From Ga0077523 sp038324085 (lineage in GTDB: Bacteria > Pseudomonadota > Gammaproteobacteria > Burkholderiales > Ga0077523), in contig JBBQHP010000003.1 in assembly GCA_038324085.1 (NCBI GenBank), forward strand, positions 62,001 to 126,000: a stretch of DNA of 64,000 bases, written 5' to 3'. Numbering within the stretch: position 1 is the first letter of the stretch; the number at the start of each line of letters is the position of its first letter. Below, one piece after another: positions 18,671 through 26,735 of this stretch. The position numbers were made by a program, and so were the translations under genes. The notes below the pieces were generated by a model that was not told the DNA's origin, did no database searches, and saw nothing but the letters and a program-made list of their open reading frames with translations.

Positions 18671-19703
18671 GCGCGCTTCGGATCTCGCCGCGTGCGGCGC
18701 GTTGCTGCGGAATGGATCGCGCACGTTCTTCACAGCCTCGCTGCTGCTGCCCAGACGGGTGCGCGAACCGGCCAGCGCGCTGTACGCTTTCTGCCGGCTC
18801 GCCGACGACGCGGTGGATCAGGGCGATGGCGGACCGAGGGCGCTTCGCCAACTGCGCGAACGCCTTGCTCGCGTCTACGAGGGCCGACCTTTGCCGATCG
18901 CAGCCGATCGCGCGCTCGCCGAAGTCGTGGCGCGGTTCGCAATCCCGCGCGCGTTGCCCGAGGCACTGCTGGAAGGTTTCGAATGGGATGCCGCCGGTCG
19001 CCGCTACGACGATCTCGCCGGCGTCCTCGATTATTCAGCGCGCGTCGCCGGAACGGTGGGCGCGATGATGAGCGTGCTGATGGGCGCTCGCGCCCCCGAC
19101 GTGCTGGCTCGCGCCTGCGATCTCGGTGTCGCCATGCAGCTGACCAACATCGCACGCGACGTCGGCGAGGACGCGCGTGCCGGGCGCCTCTACCTTCCGC
19201 TGTCATGGTTGCGGGAAGCCGGCATCGACGACAAGGCGTGGCTCGCTTCGCCGACCTATTCCGCCGCGCTCGGGACCGTCGTGCAGCGACTGCTGGACGT
19301 GGCCGATGCGTTGTACGAACGTGCCGGGGCCGGCATCGGCCGCTTGCCGCTCGCAGTGCGTCCGGGCATGCATGCGGCACGCTTCGTCTATGCCGAGATC
19401 GGGCGCGAAGTCGAACGACGCGGGCTCGATTCGGTGAGCGCCCGAGCGATCGTTTCCGGGCAACGCAAGCTCCTGCTCGTTGCCCGCGCCATGGCCGAAT
19501 CCGGAAGAGTGCGAAGGCCCATGCCGCAGGAGCAGCTCGACGCGACCCGTTTCCTCGTCGAAGCCGTGGCTTCCTCCGCTCCACCGCTGGAGCGCACGCG
19601 GCGGTCGTTGAATGGCTACGGCGTCTGGGTCGTCGAACTGTTCACCCGGCTCGAACACGTCGACCGCCACCATGGCCTTCAGCGCCAGGATGGCGTCGGT
19701 TAG
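18651..19703 (+). CDS. crtB: Phytoene synthase
   Basis: The 350-residue protein from ATG 18651 has the two aspartate-rich motifs of squalene/phytoene synthases: DDAVDQ early and NIARDVGEDARAGRLYLP in the middle. It joins two geranylgeranyl diphosphates into phytoene. It overlaps crtI by 20 bases, so the two are translated together, the common crtIB pair of purple bacteria. Confidence 0.95.
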   Translation: MQQSSPERASDLAACGALLRNGSRTFFTASLLLPRRVREPASALYAFCRLADDAVDQGDGGPRALRQLRERLARVYEGRPLPIAADRALAEVVARFAIPRALPEALLEGFEWDAAGRRYDDLAGVLDYSARVAGTVGAMMSVLMGARAPDVLARACDLGVAMQLTNIARDVGEDARAGRLYLPLSWLREAGIDDKAWLASPTYSAALGTVVQRLLDVADALYERAGAGIGRLPLAVRPGMHAARFVYAEIGREVERRGLDSVSARAIVSGQRKLLLVARAMAESGRVRRPMPQEQLDATRFLVEAVASSAPPLERTRRSLNGYGVWVVELFTRLEHVDRHHGLQRQDGVG

Positions 19704-19709
19704 CCGCCG

Positions 19710-19853
19710 GTGTCGGGCAACGTTCTGTTCCTGCTGGAGTTGTTGTCCGGTTCGGGAATCGTGCTCGGCATCGCGATCTGGGAACTGATCAGTCTGAAGC
19801 GTGATCGCCGGCGGCGGGAGCAGGACGAGCGCGGCGTTGGCGATCAGCGCTAG
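19710..19853 (+). CDS. Small single-span membrane protein downstream of crtB
   Basis: A GTG at 19710, 6 bases after crtB, opens a 47-codon frame with one hydrophobic helix (VLFLLELLSGSGIVLGIAIW) followed by a basic tail (LKRDRRRREQDER). The positive charge after the helix predicts an N-out, C-in topology. Its stop codon TAG overlaps the crtC stop on the opposite strand. Similar short unnamed frames occur near crtB/crtC in other purple bacteria, but no function is known to me. Confidence 0.5.
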   Translation: MSGNVLFLLELLSGSGIVLGIAIWELISLKRDRRRREQDERGVGDQR

Positions 19854-20800
19854 CGGGATGCTCGGGCCCGTCGCGGCATCCGGAACGGCAGCAGCATGCG
19901 CACCCATCCCGAGCGGAAACGATCGAGCGACAGACTCTCGTGCATTGCGGTGACCGGCCGCTCGAGCAGGCAAGTCCGGACCATCGAGCGAGCGTAGAAC
20001 GGCGTGTCCTCCAGCGTTCGCAAGACTTCCGGCCGTTGCGGGCCGTCGGCGCGCGTGGAGCGTTCCACGCGCCATATGGCACCGGGCTTGAGCTGCGCGC
20101 GTGGTGGCGGCACGAATTCCTCGACCGCACCGGCGGGGGTACACCGCAAGGCCAGCGAGAACTCCTCGCCATCCCGCCGCATGACGTCATAGAGCACCAC
20201 GGTCGCTTCCGGCAGCGCGGCGCGCGACCAGTCCCAGCGCACGAAGTCGCGCTCGAGCGGCGCGTCACCGGCGTTCGAATCGAGATAGCCGGGCCCGGTC
20301 CAGCGCAGGCCTGGGCGATCGAGCATCACCTCCACACGCGAACACGGTGCGAGCGGCGACCAGCGTTGTCGACCCGCGGCATCGAGCGCAAAGGTGCGAC
20401 CGGTCGGCGTGGACGGATGCAGCCGCACCACGCCGCGGATCCTGGCGGGCAGCGGTGCGGTGATCTCGTCGATGCGCACGACCAGTGCGGTGCCGTCCCA
20501 CGTCATGGCGCTGGGCCCGATTTCGAGCGAGGTGGCCGTTCGGTGTAGCGCCGCGCGCGAGCGTTCGGTGAGTGCCCAGCGTTTGCCGCCGTCGCCATAG
20601 AGCGCGACGTTGAGTGCGCAGAAGTTCTCGGGATCGCCGTCACCACGGGCCCTGGCCCGCGCGTAATAGGGCGAGAACACGTTGCCGACGAAGGCGATGA
20701 TCGTGAGGCCGTGGCGGCCGTCGTCGCTCATGGCGTCGATGTACCACCAAGCGTAGCCGTCGCGCGCGATCGGGCGATCGAAATCAAACCGCACGCGCAT
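19850..20800 (-). CDS. crtC: Carotenoid 1,2-hydratase
   Basis: The 316-residue protein from ATG 20800 begins MRVRFDFDRPIARDGYAWWY, with DALSDDG-like AMSDDGRHGLTIIAFVGNVF and the late RWTGPGYLDSNAGDAPLE characteristic of CrtC. It hydrates the 1,2 double bond of neurosporene or lycopene end groups. Its start lies within the last 17 bases of crtD, so crtD-crtC form a minus-strand pair divergent from crtE. Confidence 0.93.
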   Translation of the reverse strand: MRVRFDFDRPIARDGYAWWYIDAMSDDGRHGLTIIAFVGNVFSPYYARARARGDGDPENFCALNVALYGDGGKRWALTERSRAALHRTATSLEIGPSAMTWDGTALVVRIDEITAPLPARIRGVVRLHPSTPTGRTFALDAAGRQRWSPLAPCSRVEVMLDRPGLRWTGPGYLDSNAGDAPLERDFVRWDWSRAALPEATVVLYDVMRRDGEEFSLALRCTPAGAVEEFVPPPRAQLKPGAIWRVERSTRADGPQRPEVLRTLEDTPFYARSMVRTCLLERPVTAMHESLSLDRFRSGWVRMLLPFRMPRRARASR

Positions 20801-22292
20801 CCTCCAGCAGCGCCTTCGCGGCGAGACGGCCCGACAAGGCGGCCATGGGCACACCGGGACCGGGATGCACGCTGCCGCCCGCGAGATAGAGACCGGGTAG
20901 ACGCGTGCGCGCATCGGCGCGCTGGAACGACGCGTTCCAGCCGTGCGATGCGCGCCCGTACAGCGCGCCGCCGGTACCGGGAAAAAGGCGCTCGAAGTCG
21001 GCCGGCGTGGTCACGACGCAATTCGTCTGCGTGCGGTCCACGTGCAGCCCGCAACGCGCGAGCACACCGAAAGCATGCTCTTCTGCGCGGCTGATCTCGT
21101 TTGCGTCGAATGCACGTACGTCCCCGAGCGCAGGAGCATTGACGAGGCACAAAAGCCGTTCCGGCCCCGAAGTCGTCGCGATTTCGCGGTCGCCACGATC
21201 CTGCGCACAGACATAGACGGTGGGTTCGGCGGGGATCTGCCCGCGTTGGAAGATCGCTTCGAACTCGGCGGGATAGTCGCGCGAGAAGAACACGTTGTGC
21301 CGCTGCAAGGGAAAGCCCTCGGTGCGCGCAGCCACCGCCCAGGTGACGGCGGACAGCGAGCGGGCGCCGGGAGCCAGGGGGGTCGCGGCGGGCGCGATGC
21401 CGGCCCCCAGCCTTCCCGCCGCGACCGCGGCGACATCTGCGTTCACGATCACCGCGTCCGCATCGATGTGTTCCCCCGATGCCAGCCGAAGGCCTGTCGC
21501 CCGTTCGCCGTGCGTGACCACTTCAGCGACTTCTGCCCCATAGCGGAACGTGGCGCCACGCGCCGTAGCGAGGGTCGCGAGGGCGAGCGCGATCCGGTGC
21601 ATGCCCCCCTCCACGAGCCAAACGCCCTCCTGCTCGACGTGCGCGACCAGCATCAGCGTCGCCGGTGCCTGAAACGGAGACGAGCCGCAATAGGTCGCAT
21701 AGCGACCGAACAGCTGCCGCAGGCGCGGATCGTGGAAGTGTTGCCCGAGCGCACGCCAGAGCGTGGTGAAGGGGCTGATCCGCCACAGGTCGCCCAGCCC
21801 CTTCATTCCGGCGGTGCGGGTCAGGCCGAGCGGGCTGGGCCGGGCCGACCGAATGAACGGGCCCTCGAGCGTCCGATAGACCGTGCGCGCCCTGGCGCTG
21901 AACTCGAGGAAGCGCCGCGCCTCGCCGGCGCCCGCGAACGCGCCGATCGCATCCGCGGAGCGCCCGAGGTCTGCGTACAGGTCGAGCCGCTCCGTCCCGC
22001 TCCACGCGTGACGTGCCAGCACCTCTGCTCGGCGCAGCTCGAGGTGATCGGATAAGACCGCGCCAGCGGTAGCGAAGATCTCGTCGAACACCCAGCGCAT
22101 GGTGAGGACCGTCGGACCGGCATCGATCCTGGCTGCGGCGATCGGCGTCTCGCGCATCTTGCCGCCGGGCGCCTGCGCCTGCTCCAGCACGACGACCTCG
22201 AAACCCCGCGCCGCCAGTTCGAGCGCCGCGACGAGGCCGCCTATCCCCGCGCCGACCACCGCCACGCGACGGTTGCGCACGCCGAGCGTCAA
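20784..22292 (-). CDS. crtD: 1-hydroxycarotenoid 3,4-desaturase (methoxyneurosporene dehydrogenase)
   Basis: The 502-residue FAD enzyme is a CrtI homologue with VAVVGAGIGGLVAALELAAR at the N-terminus and GGSVHPGPGVPMAALSGR at the C-terminus. Pairing with crtC and crtF on the map identifies it as CrtD, which introduces the 3,4 double bond of hydroxylated or methoxylated carotenoids. It is divergent from crtE across 114 bases that hold a PpsR operator. Confidence 0.92.
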   Translation of the reverse strand: MTLGVRNRRVAVVGAGIGGLVAALELAARGFEVVVLEQAQAPGGKMRETPIAAARIDAGPTVLTMRWVFDEIFATAGAVLSDHLELRRAEVLARHAWSGTERLDLYADLGRSADAIGAFAGAGEARRFLEFSARARTVYRTLEGPFIRSARPSPLGLTRTAGMKGLGDLWRISPFTTLWRALGQHFHDPRLRQLFGRYATYCGSSPFQAPATLMLVAHVEQEGVWLVEGGMHRIALALATLATARGATFRYGAEVAEVVTHGERATGLRLASGEHIDADAVIVNADVAAVAAGRLGAGIAPAATPLAPGARSLSAVTWAVAARTEGFPLQRHNVFFSRDYPAEFEAIFQRGQIPAEPTVYVCAQDRGDREIATTSGPERLLCLVNAPALGDVRAFDANEISRAEEHAFGVLARCGLHVDRTQTNCVVTTPADFERLFPGTGGALYGRASHGWNASFQRADARTRLPGLYLAGGSVHPGPGVPMAALSGRLAAKALLEDARAV

Positions 22293-22337
22293 TCCGGCAG
22301 GACCGGGGCAAGCTTGCGTTGACGGGTCCGGGGCATG

Positions 22338-22376
22338 TGTCTATATTACATGACAGTAGTAAATGACATGTATAGA
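22338..22376 (+). promoter_or_regulatory. crtE promoter with PpsR/CrtJ operator
   Basis: TGTCTATATTACATGACA at 22338-22355 is a perfect TGT-N12-ACA PpsR/CrtJ site. Its last six bases (ATGACA) can serve as the -35 box, with TATAGA at 22371-22376 as -10 (spacer 15). A second imperfect site (TGA-N12-ACA, 22351-22368) overlaps it, which would suit cooperative binding. The interval may also affect the divergent crtD. Confidence 0.75.
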
Positions 22377-22406
22377 TTACACACTCACAATCCAAGGAGA
22401 CACCGC

Positions 22407-23303
22407 ATGGACGCCATGATGCGAGTCGAACAGGCCCTGGCCCTGGCCATCGAGCAGAATCTTGCAGCGGCGGTCGCGCAGACCGAGGCGCCCGGGTCCC
22501 CGCCCCGATTGGCACAGGCGCTCCGTTACGCCGTGTTCCCCGGCGGCGCACGAGTGCGGCCCCGCCTGTGTCTGGCGGTGGCCTGCGCCTGCAGCGAGGA
22601 CGACACGGGAGTCGCCGACGCCGCCGCCGCCGCCATCGAACTGCTCCATTGCGCATCGCTGATCCATGATGATCTGCCGTGTTTCGACGACGCGCCGACC
22701 CGGCGCGGCAAGCCGTCCGTGCACCGTGCCTTCGGTGAGCGCCTCGCAGTGCTCGCGGGCGATGCCTTGATCGTACTGGCGTTTCAGACGCTCGCGCGCG
22801 GCGTCTCGACCTCGCCCCATCGGCTTGCGCCCCTGGTCATGATCATCAGCCGAGCGGTCGGGATGCCCATGGGCATCGTCGCCGGGCAGGCCTGGGAATG
22901 CGAACCGCATGTGGGGCTCGCCGACTACCAGCGGGCAAAGACGGGATCGCTGTTTGCCGCCGCCACGGTGGCGGGCGCGACGGCCGCCGGATTTCCCGAA
23001 CCGGGACAGTGGCGCACCCTCGGCGAATGTCTGGGCGAAGCCTTCCAGGTGGCCGACGATCTGCGCGACGTGGTCTCCGATCCCATCGAGCTGGGCAAAC
23101 CGACCGGACGCGACGCGGCCCTCGGGCGACCGAGCGCCGTGCACGACCTCGGCATGAGCGGGGCGCAGGAGCGCTTCGAGTATCTCGTGGCGACTGCGGT
23201 CGATTCGATTCCCGCGTGCTCCGGGGCGGAGGGACTGCGCGCGCTGATCACCGCCCAGGCCGGGCGCTTCCTGCCCAAGGAGCTGGTCCGCCGCGCGGCC
23301 TGA
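22407..23303 (+). CDS. crtE: Geranylgeranyl diphosphate synthase
   Basis: The 298-residue polyprenyl synthase starts at ATG 22407 behind a clear AAGGAGA ribosome site. It has the first aspartate-rich motif DDLPCFDDAPTRRGKPSVH and the second DDLRD. It makes GGPP for carotenoids and for the bacteriochlorophyll tail. It begins the crtEF-bchCXYZ-puf superoperon and is preceded by a PpsR-controlled promoter. Confidence 0.95.
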   Translation: MDAMMRVEQALALAIEQNLAAAVAQTEAPGSPPRLAQALRYAVFPGGARVRPRLCLAVACACSEDDTGVADAAAAAIELLHCASLIHDDLPCFDDAPTRRGKPSVHRAFGERLAVLAGDALIVLAFQTLARGVSTSPHRLAPLVMIISRAVGMPMGIVAGQAWECEPHVGLADYQRAKTGSLFAAATVAGATAAGFPEPGQWRTLGECLGEAFQVADDLRDVVSDPIELGKPTGRDAALGRPSAVHDLGMSGAQERFEYLVATAVDSIPACSGAEGLRALITAQAGRFLPKELVRRAA

Positions 23304-23405
23304 GGGTGCGAGTCCTCGCTCTCATCGTTCACGTGATCCGTCCTTGCGGCGTCCAGCACAGGTGGGCGAGCGAGAGGGGGCGGATTGCGCAGCGGAGGGA
23401 CGCCA

Positions 23406-24683
23406 GTGCAGGCGCTCGATCGAAATCACTTCGCGGTCTTGCACGCCGTCCGGCGCCTCGCCGGCCGACGGCGGATCACGTTCAGCCGGGCTCACGCTGA
23501 GGCGCCCGACGGTTCGGCGGCGCGTACGACACGAGTGGACGCGACGTTGACATGGTTGGAACGCTGGCTCGCGCAACGCGACCGATTGCTCGCGAATCCG
23601 CGCTTCCGGCGCTGGGCGGCGGCGTTCCCGTTCACCCGTCCGATCGCCCGACGCCGCGCCCGTGAACTGTTCGACCTGTGCGCAGGCTTTGTCTACACCC
23701 AGGTGCTGCTCACATGCGTGCGCCTCGATCTGTTCGAGAAGCTCGCCGCCGGCCCACACAGCGCCGCCGCGTTGGCGACGAAACTGGGTTTGTCTGCGGA
23801 CGCGACCTCCCGTCTGATGGCGGCCGCCATTTCGCTTCGATTGGTGGAACGGCGGGGAGACCGCTTCGCCCTCGGGCCTCTCGGCGCGCCCATGGTCGGC
23901 AATGCCGCGATCGTCGCGATGGTCGAGCACCATGCGTTGTTGTACGCCGATCTGCACGATCCAGTGGCCCTGCTGCGCGGCGCAGGCCCGCGGACAGGGC
24001 TGGCGCAATACTGGTCGTACGCCAATGCCGAGCGACCGGACGAACTGGAAGCGGAACGGGTGGGCGCGTACACGCGACTGATGTCCGCTTCGCAAACCCT
24101 GGTTGCCGACGAGATCCTCGATGCCTATCCCATGCGGAGGCACCGTTGCCTGCTGGACGTCGGCGGCGGAGACGGGACTTTCCTGCTTGCGGCCGCAGCG
24201 CGCTCGCCCACGCTTCGCGTGACGCTCTTCGACCTGCCGGCCGTTGCCGAACGGGCACGAGCCCGGTTCGCCGCCGCCGGAATCGCCGATCGTGCGCGCG
24301 CCGTGGGCGGCAATTTTCACGCCGAGCCCCTGCCCTCGGGCGCAGACATCGTCGCGTTGGTCAGGGTCATCCACGATCACAACGACACCGAGGCGCTGGC
24401 CCTGCTTCGCGCTGCGCGCCGGGCCCTGCCTCCGGGCGGAACCCTGTTGCTGGCGGAACCCATGGCGGATACCCCCGGGGCCGAGGCGATGGGCGGCGCC
24501 TACTTCGGTTTCTACCTGCTGGCAATGGGCCAGGGGCGGCCCCGGACGCCGTCGGAGCTCGGGGGAATGCTGCATGCAGCCGGCTTCGGGCGGATCCGTC
24601 CGGTGGCGACGCATCTGCCGCTGCAGACCCGTTTGCTGGTCGCGCAGGCCATGACCGATCGACATACTGTTAAGAAGTATTGA
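23406..24683 (+). CDS. crtF: Hydroxyneurosporene O-methyltransferase
   Basis: A winged-helix N-terminal domain precedes a class I SAM methyltransferase domain with LLDVGGGDGTFLLAAAA and VRVIHDHNDTEALALL, fitting CrtF, which methylates the 1-hydroxyl group of carotenoids. GTG 23406 is chosen because GGAGGG lies 6 bases upstream (425 residues). A later in-frame GTG at 23535 gives 382 residues, nearer the size of family members, but lacks a ribosome site. The 3' end carries the bchC operator. Confidence 0.88.
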   Translation: MQALDRNHFAVLHAVRRLAGRRRITFSRAHAEAPDGSAARTTRVDATLTWLERWLAQRDRLLANPRFRRWAAAFPFTRPIARRRARELFDLCAGFVYTQVLLTCVRLDLFEKLAAGPHSAAALATKLGLSADATSRLMAAAISLRLVERRGDRFALGPLGAPMVGNAAIVAMVEHHALLYADLHDPVALLRGAGPRTGLAQYWSYANAERPDELEAERVGAYTRLMSASQTLVADEILDAYPMRRHRCLLDVGGGDGTFLLAAAARSPTLRVTLFDLPAVAERARARFAAAGIADRARAVGGNFHAEPLPSGADIVALVRVIHDHNDTEALALLRAARRALPPGGTLLLAEPMADTPGAEAMGGAYFGFYLLAMGQGRPRTPSELGGMLHAAGFGRIRPVATHLPLQTRLLVAQAMTDRHTVKKY

Positions 24684-24707
24684 CACTTCTATGAGTACGA
24701 GTAGACT
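24668..24707 (+). promoter_or_regulatory. bchC promoter with PpsR/CrtJ operator
   Basis: TGTTAAGAAGTATTGACA at 24668-24685 is a perfect TGT-N12-ACA site that overlaps the last codons of crtF. Its final six bases are a consensus -35 box TTGACA, followed after 16 bases by TAGACT (24702-24707). Repressor binding would block sigma-70 access. This gives bchCXYZ-puf a second promoter inside the crtEF-bch-puf superoperon. Confidence 0.75.
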
Positions 24708-24765
24708 GACATTCATGGACACTCAGCAATACACGGCGGGCTCGAACCCGGGCCCGACACAATGA
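24691..24765 (+). CDS. Possible leader peptide upstream of bchC
   Basis: ATG 24691 opens a 24-codon frame (a second in-frame ATG is at 24715) whose TGA overlaps the bchC ATG as ATGA. bchC itself lacks a visible ribosome site, so translational coupling from this frame is plausible. If transcription starts about 7 bases after TAGACT, the ATG at 24715 would be at the 5' end. Only sequence position supports this. Confidence 0.25.
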   Translation: MSTSRLTFMDTQQYTAGSNPGPTQ

Positions 24766-25715
24766 GTCCTGCGTTGAACACGTTGGCCGTTGTTCTCCAG
24801 GCGCCCGAGCAACTGGTATTGAGCCGGCTACCCTTGACCGCCCCGGAAGAGAACGACGTCGTCGTCGATATCGAATGGAGCGGCATCAGCACTGGGACCG
24901 AGCGGCTGCTCTGGTCCGGGCGCATGCCGCAATTTCCGGGAATGGGCTATCCGCTCGTGCCGGGATACGAATCGGTCGGCCGCATCTCGGCCGTCGGCGC
25001 CCGAGCCAACGCGCAGGTGGGCGATCGCGTCTTCGTGCCGGGCGCCCGTTGCTTCGGCGACGTGCGCGGTTTGTTCGGCGGCGCCGCGGCGCGTCTGGTC
25101 GTTCCCGGAGACAAGGCCGTGCGCTTCGATGAAAGCCTGGGCGAACGCGGCGTCCTGCTGGCACTCGCAGCAACTGCATTTCACGCCGCGGCAGCCGAAG
25201 GAGCGGATCAACCCGACCTCATCGTCGGTCACGGTGTGCTCGGTCGTCTTCTGGCCCGGCTCGCCGTGGTCGCCGGCACCGAGCCACCGGTGGTGTGGGA
25301 GCGCAATCCCGATCGCGCGGCCGGCGCAGAAGGCTACCGCGTACTCGATCCGGCCGACGATCCGCGGCGCGACTATCGAGCCATATACGATGTCAGCGGC
25401 GATCCATCCCTGCTCGACACTCTCATCGCTCGCCTCGCTCCCCGAGGCGAGATCGTACTTGCCGGGTTCTACAGTGAGCCGCTCGCGTTCACTTTCCCGC
25501 CCGCGTTCATGCGCGAGGCGCGCATCCGCGTCGCCGCCGAATGGCGCGAATCCGACCTCGTCGCGGTCAAGGCGCTGGCCGAATCCGGCCAGCTGTCCCT
25601 CGATGGTCTGATCACCCATCGCTGCGAAGCCGGGGACGCCGATGCTGCCTATCGCACTGCGTTCAGCGATCCCGCCTGCCTCAAGATGATTCTCGACTGG
25701 AGATCCACGTCATGA
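24762..25715 (+). CDS. bchC: Bacteriochlorophyllide a dehydrogenase (3-hydroxyethyl oxidation)
   Basis: The 317-residue protein is of the medium-chain dehydrogenase type: an N-terminal catalytic domain (VPGYESVGRISAVGARA) and a Rossmann domain with VGHGVLGRLLARLAV. BchC oxidises the C-3 hydroxyethyl group to acetyl in the late bacteriochlorophyll a pathway. Its stop overlaps the bchX start (ATGA at 25712). Confidence 0.95.
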   Translation: MSPALNTLAVVLQAPEQLVLSRLPLTAPEENDVVVDIEWSGISTGTERLLWSGRMPQFPGMGYPLVPGYESVGRISAVGARANAQVGDRVFVPGARCFGDVRGLFGGAAARLVVPGDKAVRFDESLGERGVLLALAATAFHAAAAEGADQPDLIVGHGVLGRLLARLAVVAGTEPPVVWERNPDRAAGAEGYRVLDPADDPRRDYRAIYDVSGDPSLLDTLIARLAPRGEIVLAGFYSEPLAFTFPPAFMREARIRVAAEWRESDLVAVKALAESGQLSLDGLITHRCEAGDADAAYRTAFSDPACLKMILDWRSTS

Positions 25716-26731
25716 CCTCGCTCGCCGGCAATTCCATCGCGGAACCGATCCGGTTCAGTCAGCGTGAGACCTTGCGCGCCGAAGCCGCGATCGAGCCCGA
25801 TCCGGTCCCGACCGCGGCGCCCACCAAGACCACGCAGATCATCGCGATCTACGGCAAGGGCGGCATCGGCAAGAGTTTCACCCTCGCCAATCTGTCGTAC
25901 ATGATGGCGCAACAGGGCAAGAAGGTACTGCTGATCGGCTGCGACCCGAAGAGCGACACCACCAGCCTGCTGTTCGGCGGCAAGGCGTGCCCGACGATCA
26001 TCGAGACCTCGTCGAAGAAAAAGCTGGCCGGCGAGCACGTCGCCATCGGTGATGTCTGCTTCAAGCGCGACGGCGTGTTCGCGATGGAGCTCGGTGGGCC
26101 CGAAGTGGGTCGCGGCTGTGGCGGCCGCGGCATCATCCACGGTTTCGAGACGCTGGAGAAACTCGGCTTTCACGACTGGGGCTTCGACTACGTGCTGCTC
26201 GATTTCCTCGGCGACGTCGTCTGCGGCGGCTTCGGCCTGCCGATCGCACGCGACATGTGCCAGAAGGTGATCGTGGTCGGATCGAACGACCTGCAGTCGC
26301 TGTACGTCGCGAACAATGTCTGTTCGGCCGTCGAGTACTTTCGCAAGCTGGGCGGCAATGTCGGCGTCGCCGGACTGGTCATCAACAAGGACGACGGCAC
26401 CGGCGAGGCCCAGGCGTTCGCCGAACACGTCGGCATTCCCGTACTGGCGGCGATCCCCGCGAACGAGGACATCCGGCGCAAGAGCGCCAACTACGAGATC
26501 ATCGGCCGGCCGGGAGGCCAGTGGGCGGCGGTGTTCGAGGAACTCGCGACCAACGTCGCGGAAGCGCCGCCGCTGCGGCCCACGCCGCTCTCGCAGGATG
26601 GTCTGCTCGGGTTGTTCTCCGGCGACGCGGTCGGGCGCAACGTGGTGCTCGAACCCGCGACCCTCTTCGACATGGTCGGCAGAAGCGAAATCGAGCACAA
26701 GTCGCTCGAGGTCGTCTACGACGCAGCGTGA
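25712..26731 (+). CDS. bchX: Chlorophyllide a reductase iron protein
   Basis: The 339-residue NifH-like ATPase has the P-loop IYGKGGIGKSFTLANLSYMM, switch II DFLGDVVCGGFGLP and the cluster-ligand cysteine region GCGGRGIIHG. It delivers electrons to BchYZ for ring B reduction of chlorophyllide a. The N-terminal 45 residues before the P-loop are variable. bchY starts 4 bases after its stop. Confidence 0.96.
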   Translation: MTSLAGNSIAEPIRFSQRETLRAEAAIEPDPVPTAAPTKTTQIIAIYGKGGIGKSFTLANLSYMMAQQGKKVLLIGCDPKSDTTSLLFGGKACPTIIETSSKKKLAGEHVAIGDVCFKRDGVFAMELGGPEVGRGCGGRGIIHGFETLEKLGFHDWGFDYVLLDFLGDVVCGGFGLPIARDMCQKVIVVGSNDLQSLYVANNVCSAVEYFRKLGGNVGVAGLVINKDDGTGEAQAFAEHVGIPVLAAIPANEDIRRKSANYEIIGRPGGQWAAVFEELATNVAEAPPLRPTPLSQDGLLGLFSGDAVGRNVVLEPATLFDMVGRSEIEHKSLEVVYDAA

Positions 26732-26735
26732 TGCG

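Noticed and set aside
18692..19804. 370-residue plus-strand frame covering crtB in another frame
   Set aside because: Extremely Arg-rich composition without motifs; crtB in the overlapping frame is unambiguous.
22563..22859. Long reverse-strand open frames across crtE, bchC, bchX, bchH and other high-GC genes
   Set aside because: They mirror the codon bias of the true genes, carry no recognisable domains and are rich in R, A, P and G; they are antisense shadows.
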